64,000 bases of DNA from UBA2943 sp946534895 (lineage in GTDB: Bacteria > Bacillota > Clostridia > Christensenellales > Aristaeellaceae). The notes beneath the pieces are model-generated. The model was not told the origin of the DNA. It searched no databases and saw nothing but the letters and a program-made list of their open reading frames with translations. The DNA is taken from the NCBI GenBank assembly GCA_946534895.1, contig CAMNDE010000002.1:31743-95742 (forward strand), read 5' to 3'. Position numbers and translations under genes: made by a program. Each line of letters begins with the position of its first letter. Positions within the stretch are counted from its first letter, which is position 1. Positions 16,722 through 24,916 of the stretch are shown here, one piece after another.

Positions 16722-17624
16722 TTATTTCCCAGCATTCCTGAGCTTCTGCTGATTCCTCAAAGCCAGGAAAACCATCATCAGGATGGTGCCTATGTAGGGG
16801 AAGGTGGCAGTAAGCGTGGGATTGATGATTCCCTGCATTCTCTGGCCGGCCGCATCGATGAAACCGAACAGCAGCGTGGCCAGGTAAACCAGCAGAGGAT
16901 TGGAACGGCCGAAAATGACGCATGCAACGGCTACATAGCCTTTGGAGGCGGACATGTTTTCTGTAAAGGTGGACAGATAACCGAGGGAAAGATAGGCACC
17001 TGCCATGGAACAGAAAAGCCCGCAGAGCAGTGAGGCAAGGTACTTCATGCGTTCAGGGCTGCGTCCGGCACTGCGCAGGGATTCCGGATGCTCGCCGGAG
17101 GCATGAAGCCAGAAGCCCTGGGGTGTGCGGTACAGGAAAACCCAGCAGACAATGACCAGCACCAGGGCGAGGATGACCATCAGAGAAATAATCACGGGCG
17201 TGGATCCCACCATGCCCAGGTTCAGACTGGGCAGTTTGACCACGCGTCCTGTCTGCGGATGGAAGGATCCGCTCTGTCCGGGAATGGAGCGGAGCATAAA
17301 CGTGGTCAATGCCTGGGCAAAGATGTTCAGTGCCACACCGATGATAAATTCATCACTGTGGAAGCGTATGACGAACAATCCATAGAACAGGCCGACAAGA
17401 GCACCGGACACAAGGCCGAAAACCAGCCCCATGATCCAGGAATCACACAGCCAGGATCCCATGACCGCCGCGAAGGCACCGATGGTGATCATGCCGTCGA
17501 TACCGATGCACATCATTCCTGCCTGATCGGTCATAAGGCAGCCCAGTGCGGCCAGGATGACGATGGTTGAGGTGTTCACCGTGTTCAGGAGGGTGCCGAG
17601 ATTGAATACTGTGCCCCAATTCAT
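16722..17624 (-). CDS. ABC transporter permease, nucleoside-type (NupQ/YufQ-like)
   Basis: A 300-residue permease of the branched-chain/BMP-type importer class, with about eight to ten membrane helices. The conserved stretch after the first helices (GMMCIGIDGMITIGAFAAVMG) matches the cytoplasmic EAA-like region seen in the second permease of guanosine or nucleoside importers such as NupQ. It forms a heterodimeric channel with the product of 17621-18694. The ATGA overlap with that gene shows a tight operon. Substrate (nucleosides, or related compounds) is inferred from family, not from a binding protein, which is absent here. Confidence 0.88.
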   Translation of the reverse strand: MNWGTVFNLGTLLNTVNTSTIVILAALGCLMTDQAGMMCIGIDGMITIGAFAAVMGSWLCDSWIMGLVFGLVSGALVGLFYGLFVIRFHSDEFIIGVALNIFAQALTTFMLRSIPGQSGSFHPQTGRVVKLPSLNLGMVGSTPVIISLMVILALVLVIVCWVFLYRTPQGFWLHASGEHPESLRSAGRSPERMKYLASLLCGLFCSMAGAYLSLGYLSTFTENMSASKGYVAVACVIFGRSNPLLVYLATLLFGFIDAAGQRMQGIINPTLTATFPYIGTILMMVFLALRNQQKLRNAGK

Positions 17625-18694
17625 GCTTTCACACCCCCTGACGTTCCGGCTGCAGCTGCACGGCTTGCACGGCGCTTTGCCAGATTGGCAAGTATGCCTT
17701 CCTGTGCGGCCATGAAGAAAATAATGATGGACTGAATAATCAGGATCAGTTCACTGGAAATGCCGGTCTGGGACTGCATGGTGATACCGCCGACTTTCAG
17801 AATACCGAACAGCAGGCTCATGAGAATGGTGCCGAGAGGACGATACTGCATGATCATGGCCACCAGCATTCCATCAAAGTAGAACTCGTTGGAGAAGTCG
17901 GGCTTGAAACGGGTCTGGAGACCGAAGCACTCGAACATGCCGAGCATGCCGCACATGGCACCGGAAATGAGCATGCCGAGGATGCCCAGCGTGGACGCAT
18001 TGAGTCCGGCAAAGCGGGCAAACCTTTCATTCTGTCCAGTGAGTTTCATCTGGAAACCGACAGTGGTGCGGCTCATCAGGTACCAGACAAGAAGCGTGAT
18101 GACAGCAATATAGAAAATGCTTTCTGTAAGATTGGAACCGCGGATGAGCTTTGAGAACTGGAAGGTCTTATCCAGAGAGATCGTTCCCTGGGAAACGCCC
18201 TTTTCCGCTGTTTTCAGAGGACCGTTGGCCATGTAGGTGCAGAAGAAAATGGCGATGGAATTCATCAGGATGGTGGTGATGACTTCACTGATGCCCATTT
18301 TGATCTTCAGAATGGCCGGGATATAGGCGTAGAAGGCGCCGGCCGCGATTGCGATCAGAAGGCAGAGCGGGATGGCCAGCCATGGAGACTGACCGGTAAG
18401 GAGGGCACCAAGCCAGCATGAGGCAAGAGCGCCGAGGTACATCTGGCCTTCACCGCCGACATTGAAGATGCCGCCCTGGCTGGCCACTGCGGTGGCAATG
18501 CCTGTAATGCACAGCTGGGCGAATTTGTACAGCGTGTTACCGATGGCGCGCTGATTTCCGAAGGCACCGGTGAACATGGCCTGATAGCCTTCAATAGGAT
18601 TGTGGCCGCTGATCAGCATGATCACTGCGCCGACAAGAAGGGCCAGAAAGATGCTGACAGCCAGGCTCAGGAGATACTGCTTGCGCTGTTTCAT
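17621..18694 (-). CDS. ABC transporter permease, nucleoside-type (NupP/YufP-like)
   Basis: The 357-residue permease begins with a basic tip and helix (LLSLAVSIFLALLVGAVIMLI), then the family segment NPIEGYQAMFTGAFG and the inner EAA-like region GGIFNVGGEGQMYLGALASCWLG. The GISEVITTILMNSIA stretch is also typical of the NupP/YufP group. It overlaps both neighbours by 4 bp (ATPase gene upstream, second permease downstream). The C-terminus ends in a short basic, Ala-Gly-rich tail. Confidence 0.9.
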   Translation of the reverse strand: MKQRKQYLLSLAVSIFLALLVGAVIMLISGHNPIEGYQAMFTGAFGNQRAIGNTLYKFAQLCITGIATAVASQGGIFNVGGEGQMYLGALASCWLGALLTGQSPWLAIPLCLLIAIAAGAFYAYIPAILKIKMGISEVITTILMNSIAIFFCTYMANGPLKTAEKGVSQGTISLDKTFQFSKLIRGSNLTESIFYIAVITLLVWYLMSRTTVGFQMKLTGQNERFARFAGLNASTLGILGMLISGAMCGMLGMFECFGLQTRFKPDFSNEFYFDGMLVAMIMQYRPLGTILMSLLFGILKVGGITMQSQTGISSELILIIQSIIIFFMAAQEGILANLAKRRASRAAAAGTSGGVKA

Positions 18695-20232
18695 GACGGA
18701 TTCTCCTTTCTGCTGCCTGTCATATAGTAGCCGATCTCATGCTTTTCTATGGAAGCGGGATCGAACTCACCGGTGATCTGGCCTTCATAGATGGTGACCA
18801 TGCGGTCGCTGAGACGGTAGAGCTCATCCAGATCCGCGCTGACAAGAAGAATGGCACAGCCGCTGTTGCGCTTTTCCATGATCTGGTTATGAATGAAATC
18901 CATGGCTCCGATGTCCACTCCGCGGGTTGGCTGGGAGATGATCAGCACAGGCGTGTCAAAGGAGAATTCCCGGGCGACCACCACTTTCTGCATGTTTCCG
19001 CCGGATAAAGAGCCGGCGGCGGTGTTGATACCGGCTCCGCGAATATCAAACTCATCATATATGGACTGGGCATATTTACGCATGGCACGTTTTTTGATGT
19101 GAAGCCGTCCAATGGAAAACTGAGGCCTGGTCTCTTTGCCCACCAGAAGATTGTCCGTGATATCCGCCTTGGCGGAGATGCCGGTGGAAAGCCGGTCTTC
19201 CGGAACATGGGAAAGGCCCAGTGCGCGGATCGCGCCAGGCTTCATGCCGGTGGCGTCCGTGCCAAGGATTTCGACTTTTCCGGAGGAAACCTTGCGCATT
19301 CCGGTGATGGCTTCGATCAATTCACTCTGTCCATTGCCTTCAATACCGGCAATTCCCAGCACTTCACCCTTGCGTACTGTGAGGGAAAGCCCTCTTACAG
19401 CGGGCAGACCGCGGTTATCATTTACGTGCAGGTCTGTCACGCGGACAGCAACGCTCTGATCCTCTGTGGGACGGTGATCCAGAGCTTCCATCAGCACGTC
19501 TTTGCCGACCATCATGGAAGCAAGAATCCGCTCATCAACCTCAGAGGTATTGCATACACCGATAAGCTTCCCCTGGCGCATGACGCCCACGCGGTCGGAA
19601 ATCGCCATGACTTCATAGAGCTTGTGCGTGATGATGATCACAGTCATCTGCTTTTTCTGCACGATGGTCCGAATGACATCGAACAGCTCGTCGGTCTCCT
19701 GGGGAGTAAGAACGGCGGTGGGTTCATCCAGGATCAGGATTTCTGCTCCGCGGTGGAAGGTTTTCAGGATTTCCACTCTCTGCTGGAAGCCAACCGAGAT
19801 GTCCTCAATGCGGTCCGTGGGAGTAACCTGAAGGCCGTATTCTTCTTCGAGTTCTTCCGTAATGGCGTTGGCACGGGAAAAGTCATAAAAAATTCCCTTG
19901 CGGGGTTCCTGATTCAGGACGATATTCTGAGCCACAGTGAAGCTGGGCACGAGCATGAAATGCTGATGCACCATGCCGATGCCGTGGGCAATCGCTGTGC
20001 TTGGTGAAAATGTCGTGATTTTCTGACCATTGACATAGACTTCCCCGCTGCTGGGCTGGTTCATGCCGTAGAGGATATTCATGAGCGTGGATTTGCCGGC
20101 ACCATTTTCTCCCACCAGAGCGAAGACTTCTCCCTTGCGGATATCCAGGGAAACGTCGTTATTGGCCAGTACACCTGGAAACTGCATGAAGATATGTCGG
20201 AAAGATACAGCCGGGGATGCATCCTGAGTCAC
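18691..20232 (-). CDS. ABC transporter ATP-binding protein, nucleoside-type (NupO/YufO-like)
   Basis: This 513-residue protein carries two ABC domains. The N-terminal domain has Walker A GENGAGKST, Q-loop region GMVHQHFMLVPSFTV, the variant signature SVGFQQRVEILK and Walker B ILILDEPTAVLTP. The C-terminal domain has GIEGNGQSELIEA in place of Walker A, signature LSGGNMQKVVVAREF and VLIISQPTRGVD, the usual degenerate second site. This pattern is typical of NupO/RbsA-type importers with BMP-family lipoproteins. Start is GTG at 20232, the only candidate before the conserved region; its ribosome site is weak. A clear promoter lies at 20285-20313. Confidence 0.92.
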   Translation of the reverse strand: MTQDASPAVSFRHIFMQFPGVLANNDVSLDIRKGEVFALVGENGAGKSTLMNILYGMNQPSSGEVYVNGQKITTFSPSTAIAHGIGMVHQHFMLVPSFTVAQNIVLNQEPRKGIFYDFSRANAITEELEEEYGLQVTPTDRIEDISVGFQQRVEILKTFHRGAEILILDEPTAVLTPQETDELFDVIRTIVQKKQMTVIIITHKLYEVMAISDRVGVMRQGKLIGVCNTSEVDERILASMMVGKDVLMEALDHRPTEDQSVAVRVTDLHVNDNRGLPAVRGLSLTVRKGEVLGIAGIEGNGQSELIEAITGMRKVSSGKVEILGTDATGMKPGAIRALGLSHVPEDRLSTGISAKADITDNLLVGKETRPQFSIGRLHIKKRAMRKYAQSIYDEFDIRGAGINTAAGSLSGGNMQKVVVAREFSFDTPVLIISQPTRGVDIGAMDFIHNQIMEKRNSGCAILLVSADLDELYRLSDRMVTIYEGQITGEFDPASIEKHEIGYYMTGSRKENPS

Positions 20233-20284
20233 GGCTAGTCATCTCTTTTCCTGAACAGTTTAGACGTGTAAATCGTCAGACATC

Positions 20285-20313
20285 ATTATAAACGATTGGC
20301 ATGAAGGTTGCAA
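20285..20313 (-). promoter_or_regulatory. promoter of the nucleoside-type ABC operon
   Basis: Read on the minus strand: TTGCAA (20313-20308), 17-bp spacer, TATAAT (20290-20285). The predicted leader is about 45 bases, too short for a purine riboswitch, and I see none. Confidence 0.82.
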
Positions 20314-20386
20314 TTGCAGGAGAATACGGAAATCTTCCGGGGATTGCAGGGGAAGCAGCGGAAGGACTGCAGTGAGTCGCGGGTGC

Positions 20387-20418
20387 AAAATGAAACGGCT
20401 GTCATGCATGACAGCCGT
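20387..20418 (-). terminator. relQ terminator with a 24-bp perfect palindrome
   Basis: Positions 20395-20418 form a perfect 24-bp palindrome, followed on the minus strand by a T-rich stretch (TTTCATTTTG). It lies between the relQ stop and the ABC-operon promoter. Confidence 0.7.
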
Positions 20419-20444
20419 GGGATGGATGGGCGGATGCGGGAAGC

Positions 20445-21242
20445 TTACATCATGGGTTCTTCAAGCTTTCTGAGCTTTTCCAGAAGGATATCCTCCTGGG
20501 AAGGCTTTCCCTTGCCGGCATCGATTTTTTTCCGGATCTGGAGCATTTCTTCATCCAGCTCCGCAATCCGCTGTGCACAGGCCTGAAGCTGGGCAATGGT
20601 TTCATCCTGGCGCGGTATATCCTGCTTGTATTTCATCTGGTGCTCAAGACTCGCCCAGAAATCCATGGCAATGGTGCGGATCTGGACTTCTACCGGTATA
20701 TCCTGTTTTTCCTCTGAGAAGAAAACAGGGACAGAAATGATCAGGTGCAGGCTCCGGTATCCATTGCTTTTTGGCGTGGCGATATAGTCTTTCTGTTCAA
20801 TGAGCGTGATGTCATCCTGATGCAGCAGTGCATCAGCAAGCCTGTAGATATCATCCTTATAGGAACAGATGACACGGATTCCCGCAATGTCCTGAATGTA
20901 TTTCCGGATGTTTGGCAGGGTAAAGGTGAGGTTCTTTCTATACAGTTTTTCAATGAGGCTCTGATTGGACTTGAGTCTGGAAGTGATGGACGAGATGGGA
21001 TTGCGCTGGTTGCGGATGTTCATCTCTGCGTCAAGGACTTCCAGTTTTGTTCTGACCTCTTTGATGGCACAGGCATAGGTCATTCTCAGTTCCTTGTAAG
21101 CCAGCATCAGCTCTGTCATTTTCTCTGCGGTATTGAGAAGCATGGATTCATTCTGTGCCTGGGTCAGCGCCATCAGTCCGGACAGGGTGTCGGCAGATTC
21201 CTCAGGCATATGAGGAATATTGGACAGATTGTTTTCTTCCAT
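20445..21242 (-). CDS. relQ: small alarmone synthetase, RelQ/SAS1 type GTP pyrophosphokinase
   Basis: This 265-residue cytosolic enzyme makes (p)ppGpp from GTP or GDP and ATP. It carries only the synthetase domain and no HD hydrolase, TGS or ACT domain. Recognisable motifs are RNPISSITSRLKS (ATP-binding loop), DIAGIRVICSY, KSNGYRSLHLII and VPVEVQIRTIAMDFWASLEHQMKYK. The C-terminal helix (ELDEEMLQIRKKID) is the tetramerisation segment of SAS1 proteins. The start at 21242 has AAGGAGG upstream. It is transcribed alone and ends at a palindrome. The product is about 50 residues longer than B. subtilis RelQ because of N- and C-terminal extensions. Confidence 0.9.
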   Translation of the reverse strand: MEENNLSNIPHMPEESADTLSGLMALTQAQNESMLLNTAEKMTELMLAYKELRMTYACAIKEVRTKLEVLDAEMNIRNQRNPISSITSRLKSNQSLIEKLYRKNLTFTLPNIRKYIQDIAGIRVICSYKDDIYRLADALLHQDDITLIEQKDYIATPKSNGYRSLHLIISVPVFFSEEKQDIPVEVQIRTIAMDFWASLEHQMKYKQDIPRQDETIAQLQACAQRIAELDEEMLQIRKKIDAGKGKPSQEDILLEKLRKLEEPMM

Positions 21243-21516
21243 GGTGCGATAAACCTCCTTTTTGGAATGTCAATATGCCCGCTTCCACTGCCACTATATC
21301 GCAAAAAGATGAACAGGGTATGAATAAACTGCCCGGAGGCGGCATAAGGGATGAAAATGCCCGCTCCGGCAGGGATTGGAATCAAAGAATCGAATCTTTT
21401 GGTGATTCCGTCATATTTTCTGAACATGTGCAGGATGGAACGGAGATGGACCTGCCGGACGTGACGGAAGCCCAAGACGGCGAATGAAACAAGAGAACGG
21501 AGCGTAAAATATCGAT

Positions 21517-22299
21517 ATGGCGCATGCTGTAAATTCCGGGGCAGGGGCCCCTGAGAGCATGGAATCTTCAGAAAAGAAAAGACTGGATCTGACCAGGAAA
21601 ACGGAAAAGGCAAAGAGGAAAGCCGAAAAAAAAGCGGCACGGGCCGCCAGACGGGAACGGTTCAGGAAAATCAATGAGCCGCCGAGACGTTCGGTCCTGG
21701 AGGAAATCGGAAACTCTGTCACGCATGGAATCGGGGCGGCTCTGGCGATCTGCGGAACCATCATTCTGCTCGTGCGTTCGCGCAGCGGACTGCATACTGC
21801 GGCTGCACTGATCTATGGACTCTGCATGATTGTTCTGTTTCTCATGAGCTGCCTTTATCATGCTTTCCGGGGCGGGTCCACAGTGAAGCGGGTTTTTCGG
21901 AGATTTGATTATTCATCTATCTATCTGCTCATTGGCGGTACATTCACGCCTATTTTTCTGCTGTTTCTGGATAAGCCCATGGGTCTGTACCTGTGCATTG
22001 GCATGTGGGCATTCATAGCGGCGGGCATCAGTCTGGTGGGCGTTTTCGGACCGGTGCGTCTGAAAGTGCTGCATACGGCCATGTACATTGTGCTTGGCTG
22101 GAGCGCTCTGCTTTTTGCGCCGAAAATGATCCGCGAGGTTCCGGAAATGTTCTATATCGTGCTCGCCGGCGGCGTTGCCTATACCCTGGGCATTATTCCT
22201 TTTGCCCTGAAAAAGAAAGGCTCCCATTTCATCTGGCATATGTTCGTGCTGGCAGGAGCCGTGCTGCATTATTTTGCAATTCTGCATTTCCTGTATTAG
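21517..22299 (+). CDS. hemolysin III / PAQR-family membrane protein with charged N-terminal extension
   Basis: The 260-residue protein has a Lys/Arg/Ala-rich N-terminal region (about 18-58) followed by seven membrane helices of the HlyIII/YqfA type. Conserved metal-ligand positions are seen: SCLYHAF, then FDYSSIYLLIGGTFTPIFL, and HFIWHMFVLAG. Despite the name, bacterial HlyIII proteins are not proven toxins and may act as membrane-fluidity sensors or hydrolases. The basic extension is unusual in length. Start choice is uncertain: ATG 21517 has only a distant GGAG; ATG 21559 is possible. The stop overlaps the stop of the convergent gene at 22296. Confidence 0.87.
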   Translation: MAHAVNSGAGAPESMESSEKKRLDLTRKTEKAKRKAEKKAARAARRERFRKINEPPRRSVLEEIGNSVTHGIGAALAICGTIILLVRSRSGLHTAAALIYGLCMIVLFLMSCLYHAFRGGSTVKRVFRRFDYSSIYLLIGGTFTPIFLLFLDKPMGLYLCIGMWAFIAAGISLVGVFGPVRLKVLHTAMYIVLGWSALLFAPKMIREVPEMFYIVLAGGVAYTLGIIPFALKKKGSHFIWHMFVLAGAVLHYFAILHFLY

Positions 22300-22943
22300 G
22301 ACTCGGAACAGGCACGGAACCAGAGTTCCGATGTGATCATGGTAAGCCCGGTATATAAGCCTAGCATGCAGATGATATGGGCTGGAATCCAGTCGCCTGC
22401 TGCGTACAGGCCTGTCTGAATCAGAAGACCCGCCATGGCCAGCCATGTACCGAACCTTACAGGGTGTCCCTGAGGCAGCGCCATGACAGCGGACAGAAAG
22501 CAGGATACGGCGCAGAGGAACCACAGAATGCCGGCTGTTGTGTCCAGCATGCCGGTGAGCAGCAGAACTGCAAGAAGGGCTATCGTGTAGATCCCGAGCG
22601 CGAGAAGCCGGGGCCGGTCAATGGGGCGGTCAAGCGCGTAGGCGAGGGAAAAGCACAGACATCCAAGTATGCATGGAATGATTCCCGCAGCAGGCAGCAT
22701 GCAGGCGGCCAGTTCACCGGCCAGGAACATCACCATACCGGAAGCCAGCCATCTGTCCCGTGGCAGACGGGTCAGCATGGCACCCATGCAGCACAGACTG
22801 GCCGCACTGAGAAGGGCACAGGCACGGAAACAGGCTGCAACGGCAGGATGCACGCTGAACAGCATGAAAAGCGTGCTGAGCAGAAATGCCAGAAATGTGA
22901 TACCGATCTGAACAAGAACAAGCCCACGCTCGCGCGGTGTCAT
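22296..22943 (-). CDS. integral membrane protein of unknown function (YhhN-like topology)
   Basis: The 215-residue product is nearly all hydrophobic, with about eight predicted helices separated by short loops (for example LVLVQIGITFLAFLLSTLFM and ILWFLCAVSCFLSAVMAL). Size and helix count resemble YhhN/TMEM86 lysoplasmalogenase-like proteins, but I cannot find a decisive motif. The start at 22943 (MTPRERG) is chosen since AAAGGA lies 8 bases upstream; ATGs at 22952 and 22964 are alternatives. The stop codon shares bases with that of the convergent hemolysin III gene, so the two transcripts overlap at their ends. Confidence 0.72.
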   Translation of the reverse strand: MTPRERGLVLVQIGITFLAFLLSTLFMLFSVHPAVAACFRACALLSAASLCCMGAMLTRLPRDRWLASGMVMFLAGELAACMLPAAGIIPCILGCLCFSLAYALDRPIDRPRLLALGIYTIALLAVLLLTGMLDTTAGILWFLCAVSCFLSAVMALPQGHPVRFGTWLAMAGLLIQTGLYAAGDWIPAHIICMLGLYTGLTMITSELWFRACSES

Positions 22944-23027
22944 GACAATCATCCTTTCTTTCATCAGTATACCACATACCAGGAAGATTGCATTGTGCAG
23001 GCGTGGCGAACCGGGACAGAAGCGGAC

Positions 23028-23061
23028 AAAAAAATCGAAGGAGTTACATCTCCTTCGATTT
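23028..23061 (-). terminator. terminator after the alpha/beta hydrolase gene
   Basis: A 12-bp stem (23032-23043 with 23050-23061) followed, on the minus strand, by a run of seven T residues. Confidence 0.88.
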
Positions 23062-23076
23062 AGAAACAATGGATAC

Positions 23077-23826
23077 TCAGGCGGGATTCGTCTGCGACTC
23101 TCGCTGAAAGAAATCCGTTTCCAGCTGCATGGCATGGGTCCTTGCCTGGCCAATGAAGCCATGCTTCTGGCCGGGAAGAACGACAAGCGAGGCGGACGGG
23201 AAAGCTTCAAGTGCGCGCTGTGAGTAGGACAGAGGAACGATATTGTCCTCATCACCGTGGAGAATCAGCACGTTTCCGGAATAATTGGGAAGCATGTCAT
23301 ACAGGTCAAAGGAAATGGCCGTCTCATTGAACTTCCGGGAAATGGTGTGATTCATGACTTTGCTGGTGGGAGGAAAGCTTCCGCTGGCATCCATGCGTGA
23401 CCTGGCGTCATCCTGCAGAACGATGGCAGGAAATTCAAGGACCATGCCGTGCACAAGCTTCGGATATGCCGCGGCGGTGTAGGCGGAAATGAATCCGCCC
23501 TGACTGCCGCCCCATAAAAAGATGTGTGTAAAACGGCTGTCGGCCGAAAAATGGGAAAGGATGGTGGCGAGGTCGTCGGCTTCTGTCAGAACGGTCATGT
23601 CAAGCATGCTTCCTTCGCTCCGGCTGTCCGGGCTGCCGCCGCAGAAATCGAAGTTGAAAGCAGCAAATCCGTGCTCGACAAAAAAGCAGGCGTAGTCATC
23701 GACGCCCTGGTGTGTGCCGCCAAAGCCGTGCGAAAGAATGATCAGGGGACATGGTGCAGCGGAAGCCGGAAAGCGCAGAATCCCGTAAATCCGGCCCAGA
23801 CTTCCAGGCATACTGACTTCGATCAT
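23077..23826 (-). CDS. alpha/beta hydrolase (esterase-like)
   Basis: The 249-residue cytosolic protein has the alpha/beta hydrolase order of active residues: oxyanion segment LSHGFGGT, nucleophile elbow WGGSQGG, acid HGDEDNIVP and histidine GQKHGF. The family includes esterases, feruloyl esterases and peptidases; serine elbow GGSQGG and the compact lid resemble BD-FAE or esterase-lipase types. No signal peptide, so a plant-wall esterase acting outside is unlikely unless exported otherwise. It is 40 bp downstream of the EamA gene on the same strand, probably co-transcribed. Confidence 0.87.
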   Translation of the reverse strand: MIEVSMPGSLGRIYGILRFPASAAPCPLIILSHGFGGTHQGVDDYACFFVEHGFAAFNFDFCGGSPDSRSEGSMLDMTVLTEADDLATILSHFSADSRFTHIFLWGGSQGGFISAYTAAAYPKLVHGMVLEFPAIVLQDDARSRMDASGSFPPTSKVMNHTISRKFNETAISFDLYDMLPNYSGNVLILHGDEDNIVPLSYSQRALEAFPSASLVVLPGQKHGFIGQARTHAMQLETDFFQRESQTNPA

Positions 23827-23866
23827 AAAATAACCTCCATCTCATGTTCGGCACAAAGAGTTGCAT

Positions 23867-24778
23867 TCAGGGATTACTCATGCGGGCTGATTTCCTGCTG
23901 CGGGAACTGCTTTCCATTTCGCTGATCAGCGCGCTTCCGAGAATCATGAAAGCGCCGAGGAGCGCGAAGAGAGAAAGACGTTCATGCAGCAGGACGGCGG
24001 ATACAAACAGGGAGAAAACCGGGTCCACATAGCTGATGACGGCAATGCTCTGGGCAGGGAGACCGTCCATGCCTGAAAAATACAGGGCATAGGCGATCCC
24101 GGTGTGCACAATGCCTGCGATCAGCAGCGCTGCCACTCCGGCAGGCGCAAGTGAAAAGCTGTTCAGGCTTCCTGAAAGGATAAGGCCGGGCAGCAGGGAA
24201 AGGGAAGCAAAGCTCAGCTGGATGATGGTCTTTCCGAAGGGATCCATGCCCTGGAGAAACTTGTTCAGAATCACGACCATCGCGTAGAGAAGCCCGGCGC
24301 CGAGCCCGAGGAGGATTCCGGTCAGGTCCTGACTGAAACCGGTTTCAAGGACACCGGACACTAGGAACATGCCCAGAAAAGCAGCCAGGGCACAGAGCTT
24401 CTTCCGCAGACTCAGGGATTCGTGGAAGAGAACTGGCGAGAGCAGGATCACAAATGTCGGCTGCATGTAGTAGCAGAGTGTGGCAGCAGCCACCGTGGTA
24501 TGATTGTATGCCTCGAACAGCAGCATCCAGTTGAAGCCGATCAGGCACCCGGACAGAGCGAGAAGAAGAAACTGTTTCCGATGGATTCCTGACAGGCATC
24601 GGCGGCCCGAAGCGCCGGATGCCAGCAGAAGGAATGCACTGCCCAGGATTCCGCGCGCGAAGGCGAGAACCGAGGAAGACAGCGGGATCATCCGACGGAC
24701 ATAGCCGATGGAGCCGAAGATCAGCATGGAAAGGATCAGAAAGGCCCGCTTTCTGCCGGAAGAGGAAGGGAAAACCAT
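23867..24778 (-). CDS. EamA/DMT-family transporter
   Basis: A second drug/metabolite transporter: 303 residues, about ten membrane helices in two EamA halves. The motif region VLAFARGILGSAFLLL and, in the second half, AQSIAVISYVDPVFSLFVSAVLLHERLS fits the family; the latter loop is typical of RhaT/YdcZ-type and amino-acid-export EamA proteins. It differs clearly in sequence from the EamA at 6196-7095. The start at 24778 has a GAGGT ribosome site. Substrate unknown. Confidence 0.88.
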   Translation of the reverse strand: MVFPSSSGRKRAFLILSMLIFGSIGYVRRMIPLSSSVLAFARGILGSAFLLLASGASGRRCLSGIHRKQFLLLALSGCLIGFNWMLLFEAYNHTTVAAATLCYYMQPTFVILLSPVLFHESLSLRKKLCALAAFLGMFLVSGVLETGFSQDLTGILLGLGAGLLYAMVVILNKFLQGMDPFGKTIIQLSFASLSLLPGLILSGSLNSFSLAPAGVAALLIAGIVHTGIAYALYFSGMDGLPAQSIAVISYVDPVFSLFVSAVLLHERLSLFALLGAFMILGSALISEMESSSRSRKSARMSNP

Positions 24779-24820
24779 ACATGTAACCTCGGAATCGTAG
24801 AGTACTAAAGAATCTTTTAT

Positions 24821-24849
24821 ATTCTATCATCTATAATATGTCTATACAA
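24821..24849 (-). promoter_or_regulatory. promoter for the EamA-hydrolase unit, in A+T-rich divergent region
   Basis: On the minus strand: TTGTAT (24849-24844), 17-bp spacer, TAGAAT (24826-24821). The 24.78-24.86 kb segment is markedly A+T-rich and must also contain the divergent addA promoter; TATAAT at 24832-24837 on the plus strand is a candidate -10 without a good -35. Confidence 0.6.
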
Positions 24850-24916
24850 TTGCTCAGAGCAGGAAAATCTGTGAGGAATGTGGAACTTACACAGAAAAAC
24901 GGCAAAGGAGACAAGT

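Noticed and set aside
20233..20290. Purine riboswitch upstream of the nucleoside-type transporter
   Set aside because: The leader of about 45 bases is too short and no aptamer-like pairing was seen.
21320..21487. Possible 55-residue small gene upstream of hemolysin III
   Set aside because: No ribosome site and no recognisable family; not strong enough to call.
22943..23255. N-terminal extension of the membrane protein at 22296-22943
   Set aside because: The extra 104 residues are Arg/Pro/Ser-rich, antisense to the end of the hydrolase gene, and lack a ribosome site.
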